Shown here: positions 25,826 through 35,445 of the stretch, one piece after another
How positions within the stretch are numbered: position 1 is the stretch's first letter
Layout: each line of letters starts with the position of its first letter
Source of the DNA: Hyphomicrobiaceae bacterium
GTDB taxonomy: Bacteria; Pseudomonadota; Alphaproteobacteria; Rhizobiales; Hyphomicrobiaceae
NCBI GenBank assembly: GCA_030655135.1
Contig: JAURWC010000022.1
Coordinates: 124,001-188,000 of the forward strand
Length of the DNA: 64,000 nt
Direction of reading: 5' to 3'
Position numbers and translations under genes: made by a program
The notes under the pieces: generated by a model
Databases searched by the model: none
What the model was told of the DNA's origin: nothing
The model's input: the letters and a program-made list of their open reading frames with translations, nothing else

Positions 25826-26416
25826 GTGAGCGAGAAGTTAGCCCAGACGGCACTGAACCAACTCTTCTTTAACGCACGAACGCACTCGAAATTTCTGGAC
25901 ATGCCGGTTCCCCAATCGCTGTTGCGCGACTTGATCGACACACTGAAGATGGCGCCGACAGCGGCGAACAGCCAACCGGCGCGCTTCGTGTTCGTGACGT
26001 CGCAGGAGGGCAAAGCGCTTTTGAGGCCGCATCTGTCGGCGGGCAATCGCGACAAGACAATGGCCGCACCGGTGTGCGTAATTATCGGACAAGATATGCA
26101 ATTTTACGAGCGGCTGCCGCAGCTGTTCCCGCATACGGATGCACGCAGCTGGTTTGCGGGCAAGCCCGAACACATCGCGACGACGGCGTCTCGCAACAGC
26201 TCGCTTCAGGGCGCCTATCTCATATTGGCAGCGCGCGCGTTGGGACTGGATTGCGGTCCCATGTCCGGCTTCGACAATGCAGGTGTAGACCACGCCTTTT
26301 TTGCCGGCTCCGGCGTAAAATCTAACTTCCTCTGCAATTTGGGCTTTGGCGACGCGACGGCGCTGAAGCCGAGATCGCCGCGACCGTCTTTCGAAGACCT
26401 CGCGCGATTTGCCTGA
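25826..26416 (+). CDS. nitroreductase family protein, malonic semialdehyde reductase (RutE)-like
   Basis: FMN-dependent oxidoreductase of 196 residues, the size of RutE/HadB-type malonic semialdehyde reductases. It shows the family start [16 protein letters not shown], the FMN-contacting [14 protein letters not shown], and [20 protein letters not shown] near the C-terminus. The GTG at 25826 is preceded by AAGGAG (25813-25818); the frame extends further up inside the Nfu gene and is not used. No other pyrimidine-degradation (rut) genes are nearby, so the physiological substrate is uncertain. Confidence 0.88.
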   Translation: MSEKLAQTALNQLFFNARTHSKFLDMPVPQSLLRDLIDTLKMAPTAANSQPARFVFVTSQEGKALLRPHLSAGNRDKTMAAPVCVIIGQDMQFYERLPQLFPHTDARSWFAGKPEHIATTASRNSSLQGAYLILAARALGLDCGPMSGFDNAGVDHAFFAGSGVKSNFLCNLGFGDATALKPRSPRPSFEDLARFA

Positions 26417-26695
26417 CCTTTACGCATGGCGCCGGAACAATCGGCAGCGTTTAACGTTATTTTCCCAAGCACTCCTTACAGCTCTGCGGATACCAAGCAG
26501 AGCATTTCCCGCCGTCCCAAGCGAGCGGACTGCCGCAGGCGTCCTTGATGTCCTGCGGATTTTCTTTGGTGCATCCAGCGGCGTTTGTTCGTCAGTGTAC
26601 CATAATTGCGTGCTTAGATCTTGGGGGGCGCTTGCGTGGCCGGGGTATGACTCGGGTGAGCGCCGCACCTCCGCAGCCGCAACCCACGGAAAACT

Positions 26696-28540
26696 ATGGA
26701 ACAGCAGCGCAAGGCACATTTTCAGTCCGATTTGGCGCGGCCGGATGGGCAGCCGCTAGATATGGCTGCGATTGGCAACGGCCGGGTCGCTGCGCTCATC
26801 AACCGCTCTGCACGGATCGTGTGGTGGTGTTTTCCGCGGTTCGATGCTGATCCCGTCTTTTCTAATTTGCTATCCGGTGACGACGAGAAGGGCTTTCTCG
26901 ACGTCGTGCTCGATGGCCAGCACGAAGTGACGTCGGCTTACGCGCGCAACACGGCGATCCTCGAAACGATCATTCGCGACAAAGATGGCAACGCGATCAA
27001 GATCACCGACTTTGCGCCCCGGTTCGAACTCTTCGAACGCATGTATCATCCCGCGCAGATCATTCGCCGCATCGAGCCGATCGCGGGGCTTCCGCGCATC
27101 ACCATTCGGTTGCGGCCGACACGGGACTATGGCGTGCCTCGCGTCGTTCAGGCTGTGGGCTCGAACCATATTCGCTATCCGGGCGGCCAGCACGATGTGC
27201 GGCTGACGACCGACGCGCCGCTGTCATACGTGCTGCAGGAGACGACGTTCGCGCTGACGCGGCCGGTCACGCTGCTGATCGGCACGGACGAATCGCTCGA
27301 AGGTAGCGTCGACAAGGTCGGCCGGGAATCGCTGGAGCGCACGCGCGACTACTGGATGAATTGGGTGCGCGGGCTCGCCGTACCGCTCGACTGGCAGCAG
27401 GAGGTCATTCGCGCGGCGGTGTCGTTGAAGCTGTGCAATTTCGACGAGACCGGAGCGATCGTCGCGGCTTTGTCGACGTCGATCCCGGAGGCTCCTGGAT
27501 CACAGCGCAATTGGGACTATCGCTACTGCTGGCTCAGGGATGCCTACTTCGTCGTCAAGGCGCTGAACCGTCTGGGCGCGACACAGACGATGGAGTCGTA
27601 TCTCGATTACATCACAACGCTGGCGACGGACGACGAGAGCGTGCTGTGTCCGGTCTACGGCATCGCGCATAACGACGATCTCACCGAGTATTTTGCCGAG
27701 CATCTGACGGGCTTCAAAGGCATGGGGCCGGTGCGCGTAGGCAACCAGGCCGCAGAGCAACTGCAGCACGACGCCTACGGCAGCATCATTCTTGGCGTGT
27801 CGCAAATGTTCATCGACCAGCGCTTGCCGCGCATGGGCGATGAGGCGCTGTTCCGCCGCCTTGAAGCCCTCGGGCATCGGGCGCGGCGCTTCTATCTCGA
27901 TCCGGATGCGGGCATCTGGGAATATCGTGGCCGCAAGCTGGTGCATACGCACTCGGCGACGATGTGTTGGGTGGCGTTGGACAGGCTGGCGCGGATTGCC
28001 GTGACGCTGGGGTTGCTTGATCGCCATGCATTCTGGCGCGCGGAGGCGGACAAGGTCCGCCATGAAATTCTTACCCGAGCGTGGAACGAGAAGCGCGGTG
28101 CTATCGTCGGCGCCCTCGATCAATCCGAACTGGATGCCAGCGTTCTGCTTCTGCCGGAACTCGGCTTGCTGTCCCCCACTGATGAGCGTTTCGTCAAAAC
28201 CTGCGACGTGATTGGCAAGGAGCTGTCGCGTAACGGGTTCATCATGCGGTATGTCGCCGAAGATGATTTCGGCGCCCCTGAAACCGGGTTTCTCGTTTGC
28301 CAGTTCTGGTACATCGATGCGCTTGCCGCGATCGGACGAACGGAGGATGCCCGCGGGCATTTGACGGACTTGCTCGGCCGGCGAAACTCATTCGGCCTGC
28401 TGTCAGAAGATATCCATCCGGGCACCGGCCACTTATGGGGCAATATTCCGCAAACGTACTCCATGGCGGGGATTGTTAATTCCTGCATGACACTGTCGCG
28501 ACCGTGGGAAACTGCGTGGTCTGACAAGACAGTCGGCTAA
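26696..28540 (+). CDS. glycoside hydrolase family 15 protein (glucoamylase/trehalase type)
   Basis: A 614-residue cytosolic enzyme (no signal peptide) with an N-terminal beta-sandwich (about 15-240) and an (alpha/alpha)6 barrel. The barrel carries the GH15 signatures NWDYRYCWLRDAYF at about 271-284 and an acidic catalytic pair in its C-terminal half (PETGFLVCQFWYIDAL, SEDIHPGTGHLWGN). GH15 members of this kind act on glucans or on trehalose. It stands first in a row with otsA, a PfkB kinase and otsB, so trehalose hydrolysis or processing of a trehalose-related glucoside is the likeliest role. The gap to otsA is 81 bases. Confidence 0.88.
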   Translation: MEQQRKAHFQSDLARPDGQPLDMAAIGNGRVAALINRSARIVWWCFPRFDADPVFSNLLSGDDEKGFLDVVLDGQHEVTSAYARNTAILETIIRDKDGNAIKITDFAPRFELFERMYHPAQIIRRIEPIAGLPRITIRLRPTRDYGVPRVVQAVGSNHIRYPGGQHDVRLTTDAPLSYVLQETTFALTRPVTLLIGTDESLEGSVDKVGRESLERTRDYWMNWVRGLAVPLDWQQEVIRAAVSLKLCNFDETGAIVAALSTSIPEAPGSQRNWDYRYCWLRDAYFVVKALNRLGATQTMESYLDYITTLATDDESVLCPVYGIAHNDDLTEYFAEHLTGFKGMGPVRVGNQAAEQLQHDAYGSIILGVSQMFIDQRLPRMGDEALFRRLEALGHRARRFYLDPDAGIWEYRGRKLVHTHSATMCWVALDRLARIAVTLGLLDRHAFWRAEADKVRHEILTRAWNEKRGAIVGALDQSELDASVLLLPELGLLSPTDERFVKTCDVIGKELSRNGFIMRYVAEDDFGAPETGFLVCQFWYIDALAAIGRTEDARGHLTDLLGRRNSFGLLSEDIHPGTGHLWGNIPQTYSMAGIVNSCMTLSRPWETAWSDKTVG

Positions 28541-28621
28541 GTTGCATCTGCGCGACGCCATGTTGCGCTGCAGGAACAGTTTTTAGCCTTCGCGCGTTAC
28601 GTCGACGGGATAGTTGGATTG

Positions 28622-30205
28622 ATGCCATCTGCGACTGCCTCGCGGAGCGCGCCGCAACGTCCAGCTTTGCAGGAGGTCGCGCGTTTGAAGCGCATTGTGC
28701 TCGTATCCAACCGCGTCGTTAGCCTGAGCGCTGCTGCTCAAGCAGGTGGCGTATCCGTCGCACTGGCCGACATCCTCAAATCTGAGCGCGGGTTGTGGTT
28801 CGGTTGGAACGGGGATGTTGCCACTTCGGACGAAGACCTCGACAAGGTCACGATCACCAAGGCAGGTGCCGACAGCGCGATTGTTACGGTGCCAATTACC
28901 GAAGACGAGCACCGCGCCTACTATCTCGGCTACTCGAACTCGGTCCTATGGCCCGTCTTCCACAACCGGCTGGATCTCGCGCAATTCGAAGCCGGCTATT
29001 ACCAAAGCTATCTTGCCGTCAATCGCCGCTTCGCGCGGCAGCTGCATTCGCTACTTGAGCCGGGCGACACGATCTGGATACACGACTATCATCTGATCCC
29101 GTTAGCGGCAGAACTGCGCGCACTCGGCGTGACCGCACCGATCGGCTTCTTCCTTCATATCCCTTCGCCGCCATCACAGACGTTTCTCGCGATACCCGAA
29201 TATCGCGAGTTGGCCCGCGCCCTCTCGGCCTACGACCTCATCGGCGTTCAGACGCAGGCCGATGTGGCCAACCTCATTGCTTTCTTTGAGGATGCGGTGG
29301 CAGGCCGCATTCTGCAAGATGGCCGGATTAGTGTTTGCGACCGGCGGCTGGCGATTGCGAGTTTTCCCGTTGGCATCAACTTGCCGGACTTTCAAGGCGC
29401 AAGCCCGGCCCGCGAATTGGCGCAGGCGACACCGGGCGCCAAACGCATCATCGGCATCGATCGGCTCGACTATACCAAAGGATTGCCGCAAAAGTTTCGC
29501 GCATACGAACGCTTTCTGGAGAAGTACGAAGCCTACCGCGGCAAGGTGGTGTTGTCGCAGATCGCGCCTCCGACACGGGAAGACGTCGAGGCGTATTCCG
29601 AGATCCGGCACACGCTCGAGCACCTATCCGGTTCCATCAACGGCCGCTTTGGCGAAATGGATTGGGTCCCGATCCACTACATCCATCGCACTACCGCGCG
29701 CAAGCGGCTGCGAGACATCTATCGTTCATCGAACATCTGCCTCGTCACGCCACTGCGCGACGGTATGAACCTCGTCGCCAAGGAATACATCGCCGCGCAG
29801 GATGCCGAGGATCCCGGCGTTGTCATTCTCTCGCGCTTTGCGGGTGCCGCCGAACAGTTGAAAGAGACACTGATCGTCAACCCCTACGACATCGACGAAG
29901 TGGCCGATGCGATCAAATCCGGACTGGAGATGGAACGTAACGAACGCGTCGCGCGCCATCGCAAGCTTTTCGAGTCCATATCGACGTACGACACCTTCAC
30001 CTGGCGAAAGTCTTTCCTGCGCGCCCTGGAAACGTGCGCCAAGGAACGGCACCGGGCCAGCGGCTCATCCAGTGAAGCCATTCGCAAGGCGCTCGACAAA
30101 GTCCATCTCGCTCATTCAATCGCCAAGCCCGCTGACGATAAGATTGCGCGGTCCGCCCTCCCGCATGCGGCGTTGCCGGAAGCGGCCAAATCAACGGCTA
30201 CGTGA
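28622..30205 (+). CDS. otsA: trehalose-6-phosphate synthase
   Basis: GT20 enzyme joining UDP-glucose and glucose 6-phosphate. In 527 residues it has LVSNRVV near the N-terminus, the GGVSVAL loop, [23 protein letters not shown] and the donor-binding [19 protein letters not shown] and [13 protein letters not shown] segments. A TTG at 28619 precedes the ATG at 28622, and the ATG is preferred. The extra ~50 residues at the C-terminus are low-complexity. The next gene begins 9 bases after its stop, consistent with an operon making trehalose as an osmoprotectant. Confidence 0.95.
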   Translation: MPSATASRSAPQRPALQEVARLKRIVLVSNRVVSLSAAAQAGGVSVALADILKSERGLWFGWNGDVATSDEDLDKVTITKAGADSAIVTVPITEDEHRAYYLGYSNSVLWPVFHNRLDLAQFEAGYYQSYLAVNRRFARQLHSLLEPGDTIWIHDYHLIPLAAELRALGVTAPIGFFLHIPSPPSQTFLAIPEYRELARALSAYDLIGVQTQADVANLIAFFEDAVAGRILQDGRISVCDRRLAIASFPVGINLPDFQGASPARELAQATPGAKRIIGIDRLDYTKGLPQKFRAYERFLEKYEAYRGKVVLSQIAPPTREDVEAYSEIRHTLEHLSGSINGRFGEMDWVPIHYIHRTTARKRLRDIYRSSNICLVTPLRDGMNLVAKEYIAAQDAEDPGVVILSRFAGAAEQLKETLIVNPYDIDEVADAIKSGLEMERNERVARHRKLFESISTYDTFTWRKSFLRALETCAKERHRASGSSSEAIRKALDKVHLAHSIAKPADDKIARSALPHAALPEAAKSTAT

Positions 30206-30214
30206 GGACGTGCG

Positions 30215-31309
30215 ATGAAGGCGCTGACGGTCGGCGGAGCGATGATCGATACGATCGCGATCATCGAAAGCGAACGCATCGAGCGGATGTCCATGCTCAA
30301 CGCCGACGCGTCGTTCTTGCTGCTTGAAGAAGGCCGAAAAACAGAGGCGACGGAGATTTCCACACACTGCGGTGGCGGGGCCGTCAACTCGGCCGTATCC
30401 ATGGCCCGCCTTGGATTCGATGTGTCAACGTTGATCAAGTTAGGAAAGGACGACCGGGCGGAGACGTTACTCGCGCACTTGCTCAAGGAGGGCGTTTCAA
30501 CGCGCTATGCGCTGCGCGATGAAACGGCGCCAACGGGCGCCAGTGTCCTGGTTTCCTCGCATGAACGCAACGCTGCGGTGTTTACGTTTCGCGGCGCCAA
30601 CTCGTTCATGGAGCCGCATGACTTGCGCGATGATGCGTTCGCAGTCGATGTCGTCTACATCGCCAACCTCAGCAACAAATCTGCCGACTGCTATCCGCTG
30701 ATCGTACAGAAGGCCAAGGCGCGCCGAGCGCTGGTTGCTGCGAATCCGGGCGTGCGGCAACTTTCGGCGCGGGGCGCCGCATTCAAGAAAATGCTCAGCT
30801 CGCTTGATATTCTCGCGATCAACCGTACCGAGGCGGAGGTGCTGGTGACGGCCCTGGTTGCAGAGCATGGCGAGGGCGGACCGGCGTTGCGGGTCAAGAA
30901 AGGCGAACCCCTGCCGAAGCTTGCCATGAGGGGGCTGAATGGCGGCGGATTCAACATGTCGCTGCGCGGGTTTCTCAAGGCGCTTATGACGTCCGGGGCA
31001 AACTGCGTTCTTCTGACAGATGGCCGCGACGGCGCTTTTGTTGCACGCAAGGATGAACTCTATCACTGTCCATCGTTGACGACTGAAGTGGCCGGCACGG
31101 CAGGTGCCGGGGATGCCTTCACGTCGACGTACACAGCGTTCAAGGCACAGGGGCTTTCAGTGGAGCAGGCGTTGATTGCGGCGACTTTGAATGCGGCGTC
31201 GGTCTTAAGGCACGTCGACACCCAGTCGGGCCTGATGAAAAGGGCTGCACTGGATAAGGCGATGCACGAGACGAAGCCGCCGATCAGCGTGCAGCGGTGG
31301 ACATTGTGA
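30215..31309 (+). CDS. PfkB-family carbohydrate kinase
   Basis: Ribokinase-fold sugar or nucleoside kinase of 364 residues. It shows the N-terminal CGGGAVNSAVSMARLG substrate/ATP region and the C-terminal GTAGAGDAFTSTYTAF anion-hole motif with the catalytic Asp. An ~30-residue insertion around 220-250 (EGGPALRVKKGEPLPKLAMR) is not typical of ribokinase. It lies between otsA and otsB, 9 bases after the former and with its stop overlapping the GTG of the latter. Its substrate cannot be read from sequence; given the operon, a sugar released by the GH15 enzyme is a reasonable guess. Confidence 0.85.
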   Translation: MKALTVGGAMIDTIAIIESERIERMSMLNADASFLLLEEGRKTEATEISTHCGGGAVNSAVSMARLGFDVSTLIKLGKDDRAETLLAHLLKEGVSTRYALRDETAPTGASVLVSSHERNAAVFTFRGANSFMEPHDLRDDAFAVDVVYIANLSNKSADCYPLIVQKAKARRALVAANPGVRQLSARGAAFKKMLSSLDILAINRTEAEVLVTALVAEHGEGGPALRVKKGEPLPKLAMRGLNGGGFNMSLRGFLKALMTSGANCVLLTDGRDGAFVARKDELYHCPSLTTEVAGTAGAGDAFTSTYTAFKAQGLSVEQALIAATLNAASVLRHVDTQSGLMKRAALDKAMHETKPPISVQRWTL

Positions 31310-32097
31310 GCCAGGCGTTTGCATTAACTGATACCGAGCTGGCACATGACGATGGCCTGCTCAACACGCCACATCGCTGCGCGTTGTTCCTCGACATGGA
31401 TGGCACTCTGCTCGAGATGGCGGCCTCGCCTGAAACCGTGCGCGTCCCGAGCGGGCTGATCACGCTGCTTCAATCCATATCAGATGGCCTTGGAGGCGCA
31501 CTGGCTATTCTTACCGGTCGGCAAGTGATCGAAGCCGACAGATTGCTTGAACCGTTGAAGCTTCCCGCGTCCGGCGTGCACGGGGCGCAAGTGCGGCGGG
31601 CTCGGGACGGCGAGATCGAGACGTGCAGTCCAGAGCTTCCGGCTGAGCTCGTAGCGCAACTTGTTGCGCTCGAAGGGAAGATGCCGGGCATTCGCGCGGA
31701 GTCCAAAGGGCCCGGCTTCGCGATGCATTATCGTGTGGTGCCGCACGTGCAGCTGGACCTGGAGACGACGCTGCGGCGGCTGCTGGCGGACTACGCAAGC
31801 AACGTCGTGCTATCGCGCGGGCGTAAGATTTTCGAGATCGTGCCGATCGGCACGACCAAGGGCACATCGCTCGTCTCTTTTTGCGGACAGCCAGAATTTG
31901 CGGGCCGCAAACCTGTGATGATCGGCGACGATGTCGGCGATGAGCCGGCATTCGCCGCGGCTGCGCGGCTTGGCGGAACGGGCCTTCGCGTGGCGGGCGA
32001 GCATTTCGGGCGTGATGCCGCCAACCTGGATGGGCCGTCAGACGTGTTTCGACTGCTCACACGCGTGCTGCAGCGGCTGCAGAGCGAAGCGTCGTAA
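31306..32097 (+). CDS. otsB: trehalose-6-phosphate phosphatase
   Basis: HAD-superfamily phosphatase completing trehalose synthesis. In 263 residues it has the nucleophile motif FLDMDGTLLEM, the ILTGRQ motif, the KGTSL lysine motif and the GDDVGDEPAF metal-binding motif. The GTG at 31306 overlaps the PfkB stop (GTGA), which favours it over the GTG at 31297 three codons upstream. The gene ends the trehalose operon and converges on a methyltransferase gene 19 bases away. Confidence 0.93.
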   Translation: MSQAFALTDTELAHDDGLLNTPHRCALFLDMDGTLLEMAASPETVRVPSGLITLLQSISDGLGGALAILTGRQVIEADRLLEPLKLPASGVHGAQVRRARDGEIETCSPELPAELVAQLVALEGKMPGIRAESKGPGFAMHYRVVPHVQLDLETTLRRLLADYASNVVLSRGRKIFEIVPIGTTKGTSLVSFCGQPEFAGRKPVMIGDDVGDEPAFAAAARLGGTGLRVAGEHFGRDAANLDGPSDVFRLLTRVLQRLQSEAS

Positions 32098-32116
32098 GGC
32101 GATCAGCCAATTCCTG

Positions 32117-32722
32117 TCAGCGCTTGCGCGCCAGCCATACGGTGTGGCCGCCGCACCTTGGATCTTCAGATGCGGCCTCGACCACGTCGAAGCCTGCGGC
32201 GTCAAGCAATGCCCGGTATTCAGTCGGATCGAGACTGGCGTGATAGAGCGGTTCGCCCGCGAACGTACCGATCGCTTCGCCGTGCTGGGGACCACTGGTG
32301 AAGAGCAGTGCCGCACCCTCGACCGCGTGCGCGGCGAAGATTGGAAACATAGCGCGCTGATCATCTGCCGTGAGGTGGAAGAAGCTGTCCCAAGCGATGA
32401 GGCCACCGAAGCGGCGCTGCAGTGCGAGCGCGCGCATGTCGGCGACGTAAAATTCCGCCGATGGAAAGCGGGCGACACACCGCTCAATCATGGCAGGTGC
32501 ACTATCGACCCCGGTTACCGCAAAGCCACGCGAGATAAGGTATCCGGTGATCGGCTCGCCCGCGCCGCAACCGATGTCGATGACCGATGCGGATCGCGGC
32601 AACAGCGCTCCAAACCGGTCGAGCCATGATTTCTCGAAGAGCGACCGGCCGCGGCAGTCGTCCCACGCTTTTGCGTTGCGCTGATAGAGATCGATGATGT
32701 TGCTGGCGTAGACTTTGCTCAT
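32117..32722 (-). CDS. class I SAM-dependent methyltransferase
   Basis: A 201-residue protein with the SAM-binding VIDIGCGAGEPITGYL (motif I), VTGVDSAP (motif II) and YVADMRAL (motif III). It resembles small stand-alone methyltransferases acting on metabolites, and the acceptor is unknown. The ATG at 32722 is a natural start. It converges with otsB and lies 21 bases downstream of the NTF2-like gene on the same strand, so those two may be co-transcribed. Confidence 0.85.
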   Translation of the reverse strand: MSKVYASNIIDLYQRNAKAWDDCRGRSLFEKSWLDRFGALLPRSASVIDIGCGAGEPITGYLISRGFAVTGVDSAPAMIERCVARFPSAEFYVADMRALALQRRFGGLIAWDSFFHLTADDQRAMFPIFAAHAVEGAALLFTSGPQHGEAIGTFAGEPLYHASLDPTEYRALLDAAGFDVVEAASEDPRCGGHTVWLARKR

Positions 32723-32743
32723 CAGCGCATATTACAGCGTGAG

Positions 32744-33169
32744 TCAGCTTTCCGCCATGCTATCGCCCTGCGCCAGACGCCAGAACGATGAGAGGCGTGC
32801 AACGTCGTGGAATTCATCAATGCGTGCAATGCGATCTTCGCGATACGTGACGATTTGCCGGTAAGTCGATGTGATCTGGTGGCCAGACTGGCGATGCTTG
32901 ATGAAGATTGCGATGCGCGCGCGGCCGATACCGGTGGTGTAGGAAAAGTTGATAACGGTCGACACCGTCTGGTTCGCTCGCATAATCGGGATCAAATAAT
33001 CGCGATACGCCGCCTTCCCTTCGAGCATGAAGGGAGTGCCTTCCAAGCCGCCGGTGTTCGAGCAGTAAACACAGTCGTCGACGTACAGGCGCAGCACTGC
33101 CGGCAAGTCTCCGGTCTCCCACGCAGTGTGGGCGGATTCCAAAATCTGTCTTGCAGAAACGTGGTCCAA
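32744..33169 (-). CDS. nuclear transport factor 2 (SnoaL-like) fold protein
   Basis: A 141-residue cone-shaped NTF2-like protein. The N-terminal helix SARQILESAHTAWETGDLPAVLRLYVDDC is followed by the curved-sheet strands (GIGRARIAIFIKHRQSGHQI, YRQIVTYREDRIARIDEFHD). Members of this fold bind small hydrophobic ligands or act as isomerases or hydrolases; nothing here fixes the activity. It sits between murI and the methyltransferase on the minus strand. Confidence 0.75.
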   Translation of the reverse strand: MDHVSARQILESAHTAWETGDLPAVLRLYVDDCVYCSNTGGLEGTPFMLEGKAAYRDYLIPIMRANQTVSTVINFSYTTGIGRARIAIFIKHRQSGHQITSTYRQIVTYREDRIARIDEFHDVARLSSFWRLAQGDSMAES

Positions 33170-33301
33170 AATTCAACTCTTCAACAAAGGGAATGTACGA
33201 AACCAGACATATGGCAATCGCCGGCCGCGACCCGTGCGACACCTTCGTGTTCTCCGCGGTGCCGATGCCGCAGGGTGCAAAATGAGCACTGGGCAAAAAA
33301 C

Positions 33302-33320
33302 GTAAAGCCGCCGCGGCGGT
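33302..33320 (-). terminator. possible terminator after murI
   Basis: Downstream of the murI stop, the minus strand has the self-complementary CCGCCGCGGCGG (33308-33319) followed within a few bases by CTTTACGTTTTTTG. The T-run is slightly displaced, so this is tentative. Confidence 0.4.
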
Positions 33321-33340
33321 TCCGGCCCGCGGCCTGCGGG

Positions 33341-34189
33341 TCAAGCTTGTTGGAAGCCTGGGCAATCCCGCCAAAATACGCGGGCGCGGATGCTGATCTC
33401 TTGCGGATCGCCTGTTGTCAGCAGCAACAAACTTGGATCGGCTGACGGCTGCGAATACTGCGTGCGGCGCGACAGGTAGTCTTCCATGCTGTCGGCGACC
33501 ACTTCGGGTTGCGAAAGGATCACCGTGGAGGGCGGCAAGTGTTCCTTGAACAGATCCTCGACCAGCGGGAAGTGCGTGCAGCCCAGGATGGCGCGGTGCG
33601 GTGCGACGCCACCGGCCTGCTTGAGGACACCTTCGATGCCCTCGATCACCAGGCCCGTCAGGTCTTCGCGCGAAGCCTGCAACTCGATCGCACCGGCGAG
33701 AGACGAGCATGCCTGCTGGATGACGCGAACTTTCGGGCAGCGCTTCTTGATCTCGTCGGCATAAACGTTCGACGCGATTGTGCGTGTCGTTCCGAAAACG
33801 GCGATGCGATCCGAGATGTAGGATTGCGGATACTTAGGGGTCGTCACGGCCCAAGGTGTCTGCGTAGCAGCTTCGACCGTGGGCGCGACGATGCCGAGGA
33901 TGTTGTGGCCGTGGGTTTTCCACACCGTCTGCGGCAGCCAGTTGCGCTGCAGGGTGCGCGCTGCGACCGCAGTTGCGGTATTGCAGCCCAGAAGGACAAG
34001 TTTGCAACCGCGTTCGAACAGATGCTGAGAGCACGCACGTGTCAGCTCAACGACATGCTCGGACGGCCGGTCGCCGTAGGGCATGTGAGCGTGGTCGCCT
34101 AAATAGATAAAAGACTGCTGGGGAAAGCGCGCCATCAGGGCGCGCAAAACCGTCAGTCCCCCCAGACCTGAATCAAAGATGCCGATCAT
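33341..34189 (-). CDS. murI: glutamate racemase
   Basis: Makes D-glutamate for peptidoglycan. The 282-residue protein carries both catalytic cysteines, in LGCNTATA and LGCTHFPL, and the N-terminal IGIFDSGLGGLTVLRAL. The longer frame to 34258 adds 23 residues without similarity, so the ATG at 34189 is chosen. The C-terminal ~25 residues after EDYLSRR form a variable tail. Confidence 0.93.
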   Translation of the reverse strand: MIGIFDSGLGGLTVLRALMARFPQQSFIYLGDHAHMPYGDRPSEHVVELTRACSQHLFERGCKLVLLGCNTATAVAARTLQRNWLPQTVWKTHGHNILGIVAPTVEAATQTPWAVTTPKYPQSYISDRIAVFGTTRTIASNVYADEIKKRCPKVRVIQQACSSLAGAIELQASREDLTGLVIEGIEGVLKQAGGVAPHRAILGCTHFPLVEDLFKEHLPPSTVILSQPEVVADSMEDYLSRRTQYSQPSADPSLLLLTTGDPQEISIRARVFWRDCPGFQQA

Positions 34190-34429
34190 GCTGATCGTCG
34201 TTGCCCGCCCAAACTGCGCTGAAGTCCCTGGCTGACGTGCCGGGGAAGTTGGGAGCATTTAAGGCGATGGCGGACTTGGCGCAATGGGTGGCGCGGCCGG
34301 GTCGAGCACGTCAGCGCTTGCTGGAAGCGACGTTCCCCGTGCACTCGGGCACTATCTTCGGTTTCGAGTCTGATAAGCGAGCTTAACGCTCGCATCTCAA
34401 ACGATCAGGCTCTTGACCGCGCCGGCGCG

Positions 34430-35299
34430 TTACTCGGCAGCCTGGGACGGCGAACGCCCGGCCGCGGCCGCGTCGGCTTCGAGGGCCTTCAGGGCGTCCA
34501 GGTTCGGCATGGCGACCGACGAGTAGCCGCAATCGACGAAATGGACTTCGCCCGTAACCGCGCCCGACAGGGGCGACAGCAGATACAGGGCGGAGCCACC
34601 GATTTCATCCAACGTCGGCGTGCGGCGGAGCGGAGCGTGATCGCGCTGGTAGTTGAAGATGGCGCGAGCGTCGGACACGCCGGCACCGGCAAGGGTGCGC
34701 ATGACACCTGCGGAGATTGCATTGACGCGAACACCCTGCGGGCCAAGGTCGGCCGCGAGATAGCGAACGGATGCCTCGAGTGCAGCCTTGGCAACGCCCA
34801 TGACGTTGTAGGACGGCACCCAGCGCGTGGCACCGCCGTAGCTGAGCGTGATCATCGACCCGCCATTCGGCATCAACTCAGCCGCGCGCTTGGCGACCTC
34901 GGTGAAGGAAAAGCAGGAAATGATCATCGTGTTCGAGAAGTTCTCGCGCGAGGTGTCGGCATAGCGGCCGGCCAATTCGCGGCGATCGGAGAAGGCGAGC
35001 GCATGGACGACAAAGTCGAGTTCGCCCCACTTCTCCTTGATTTCGGCGAACGTGGCGTCGACGGTGCTGAGATCGCTGACGTCGCAATTTGAAATGATTT
35101 CGGCGCCGACCGACTCGGCCAGTGGAATGGCACGACGGCCAAAACTGTCACCCTGATAAGTGAAGGCCAGCCGTGCTCCTTGTCCGGCGAGAACGCGGGC
35201 GATGCCCCACGCGATCGATCGCTCGTTGGCGACGCCCATGACCAGACCGCGCTTACCGGCCATGATGGGACCTGGCTTCGCTACATCAACCTCGGCCAT
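34430..35299 (-). CDS. fabI: enoyl-[acyl-carrier-protein] reductase (NADH)
   Basis: Reduces enoyl-ACP in the last step of each fatty acid elongation round. In 289 residues this SDR protein has the GVANERSIAWGIA cofactor segment and the Y-x6-K-type active site in YNVMGVAKAALEASVRYLA. The start at 35299 (MAEVDVAKPG) is supported by an AGAGGA site just upstream; the frame to 35374 is an unused extension. It follows fabA and fabB on the same strand, the usual rhizobial arrangement next to irr. Confidence 0.95.
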   Translation of the reverse strand: MAEVDVAKPGPIMAGKRGLVMGVANERSIAWGIARVLAGQGARLAFTYQGDSFGRRAIPLAESVGAEIISNCDVSDLSTVDATFAEIKEKWGELDFVVHALAFSDRRELAGRYADTSRENFSNTMIISCFSFTEVAKRAAELMPNGGSMITLSYGGATRWVPSYNVMGVAKAALEASVRYLAADLGPQGVRVNAISAGVMRTLAGAGVSDARAIFNYQRDHAPLRRTPTLDEIGGSALYLLSPLSGAVTGEVHFVDCGYSSVAMPNLDALKALEADAAAAGRSPSQAAE

Positions 35300-35445
35300 T
35301 TTTTTCCTCTTTTGGGTACGCAGGGCGGGCGAATAAACGTCGAACCAGCCGTTACCGTTCTTGTAAACTCTCATATTGTGCCGTCCAAGAGAAACGAGAA
35401 ACTATCTCTGGAACTCCGGCACATTTGGTCGTCAAAGGCGCAACC

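Noticed and set aside
34201-34386. 61-codon plus-strand frame between murI and fabI
   Set aside because: TTG start, no ribosome-binding site and no recognisable similarity.
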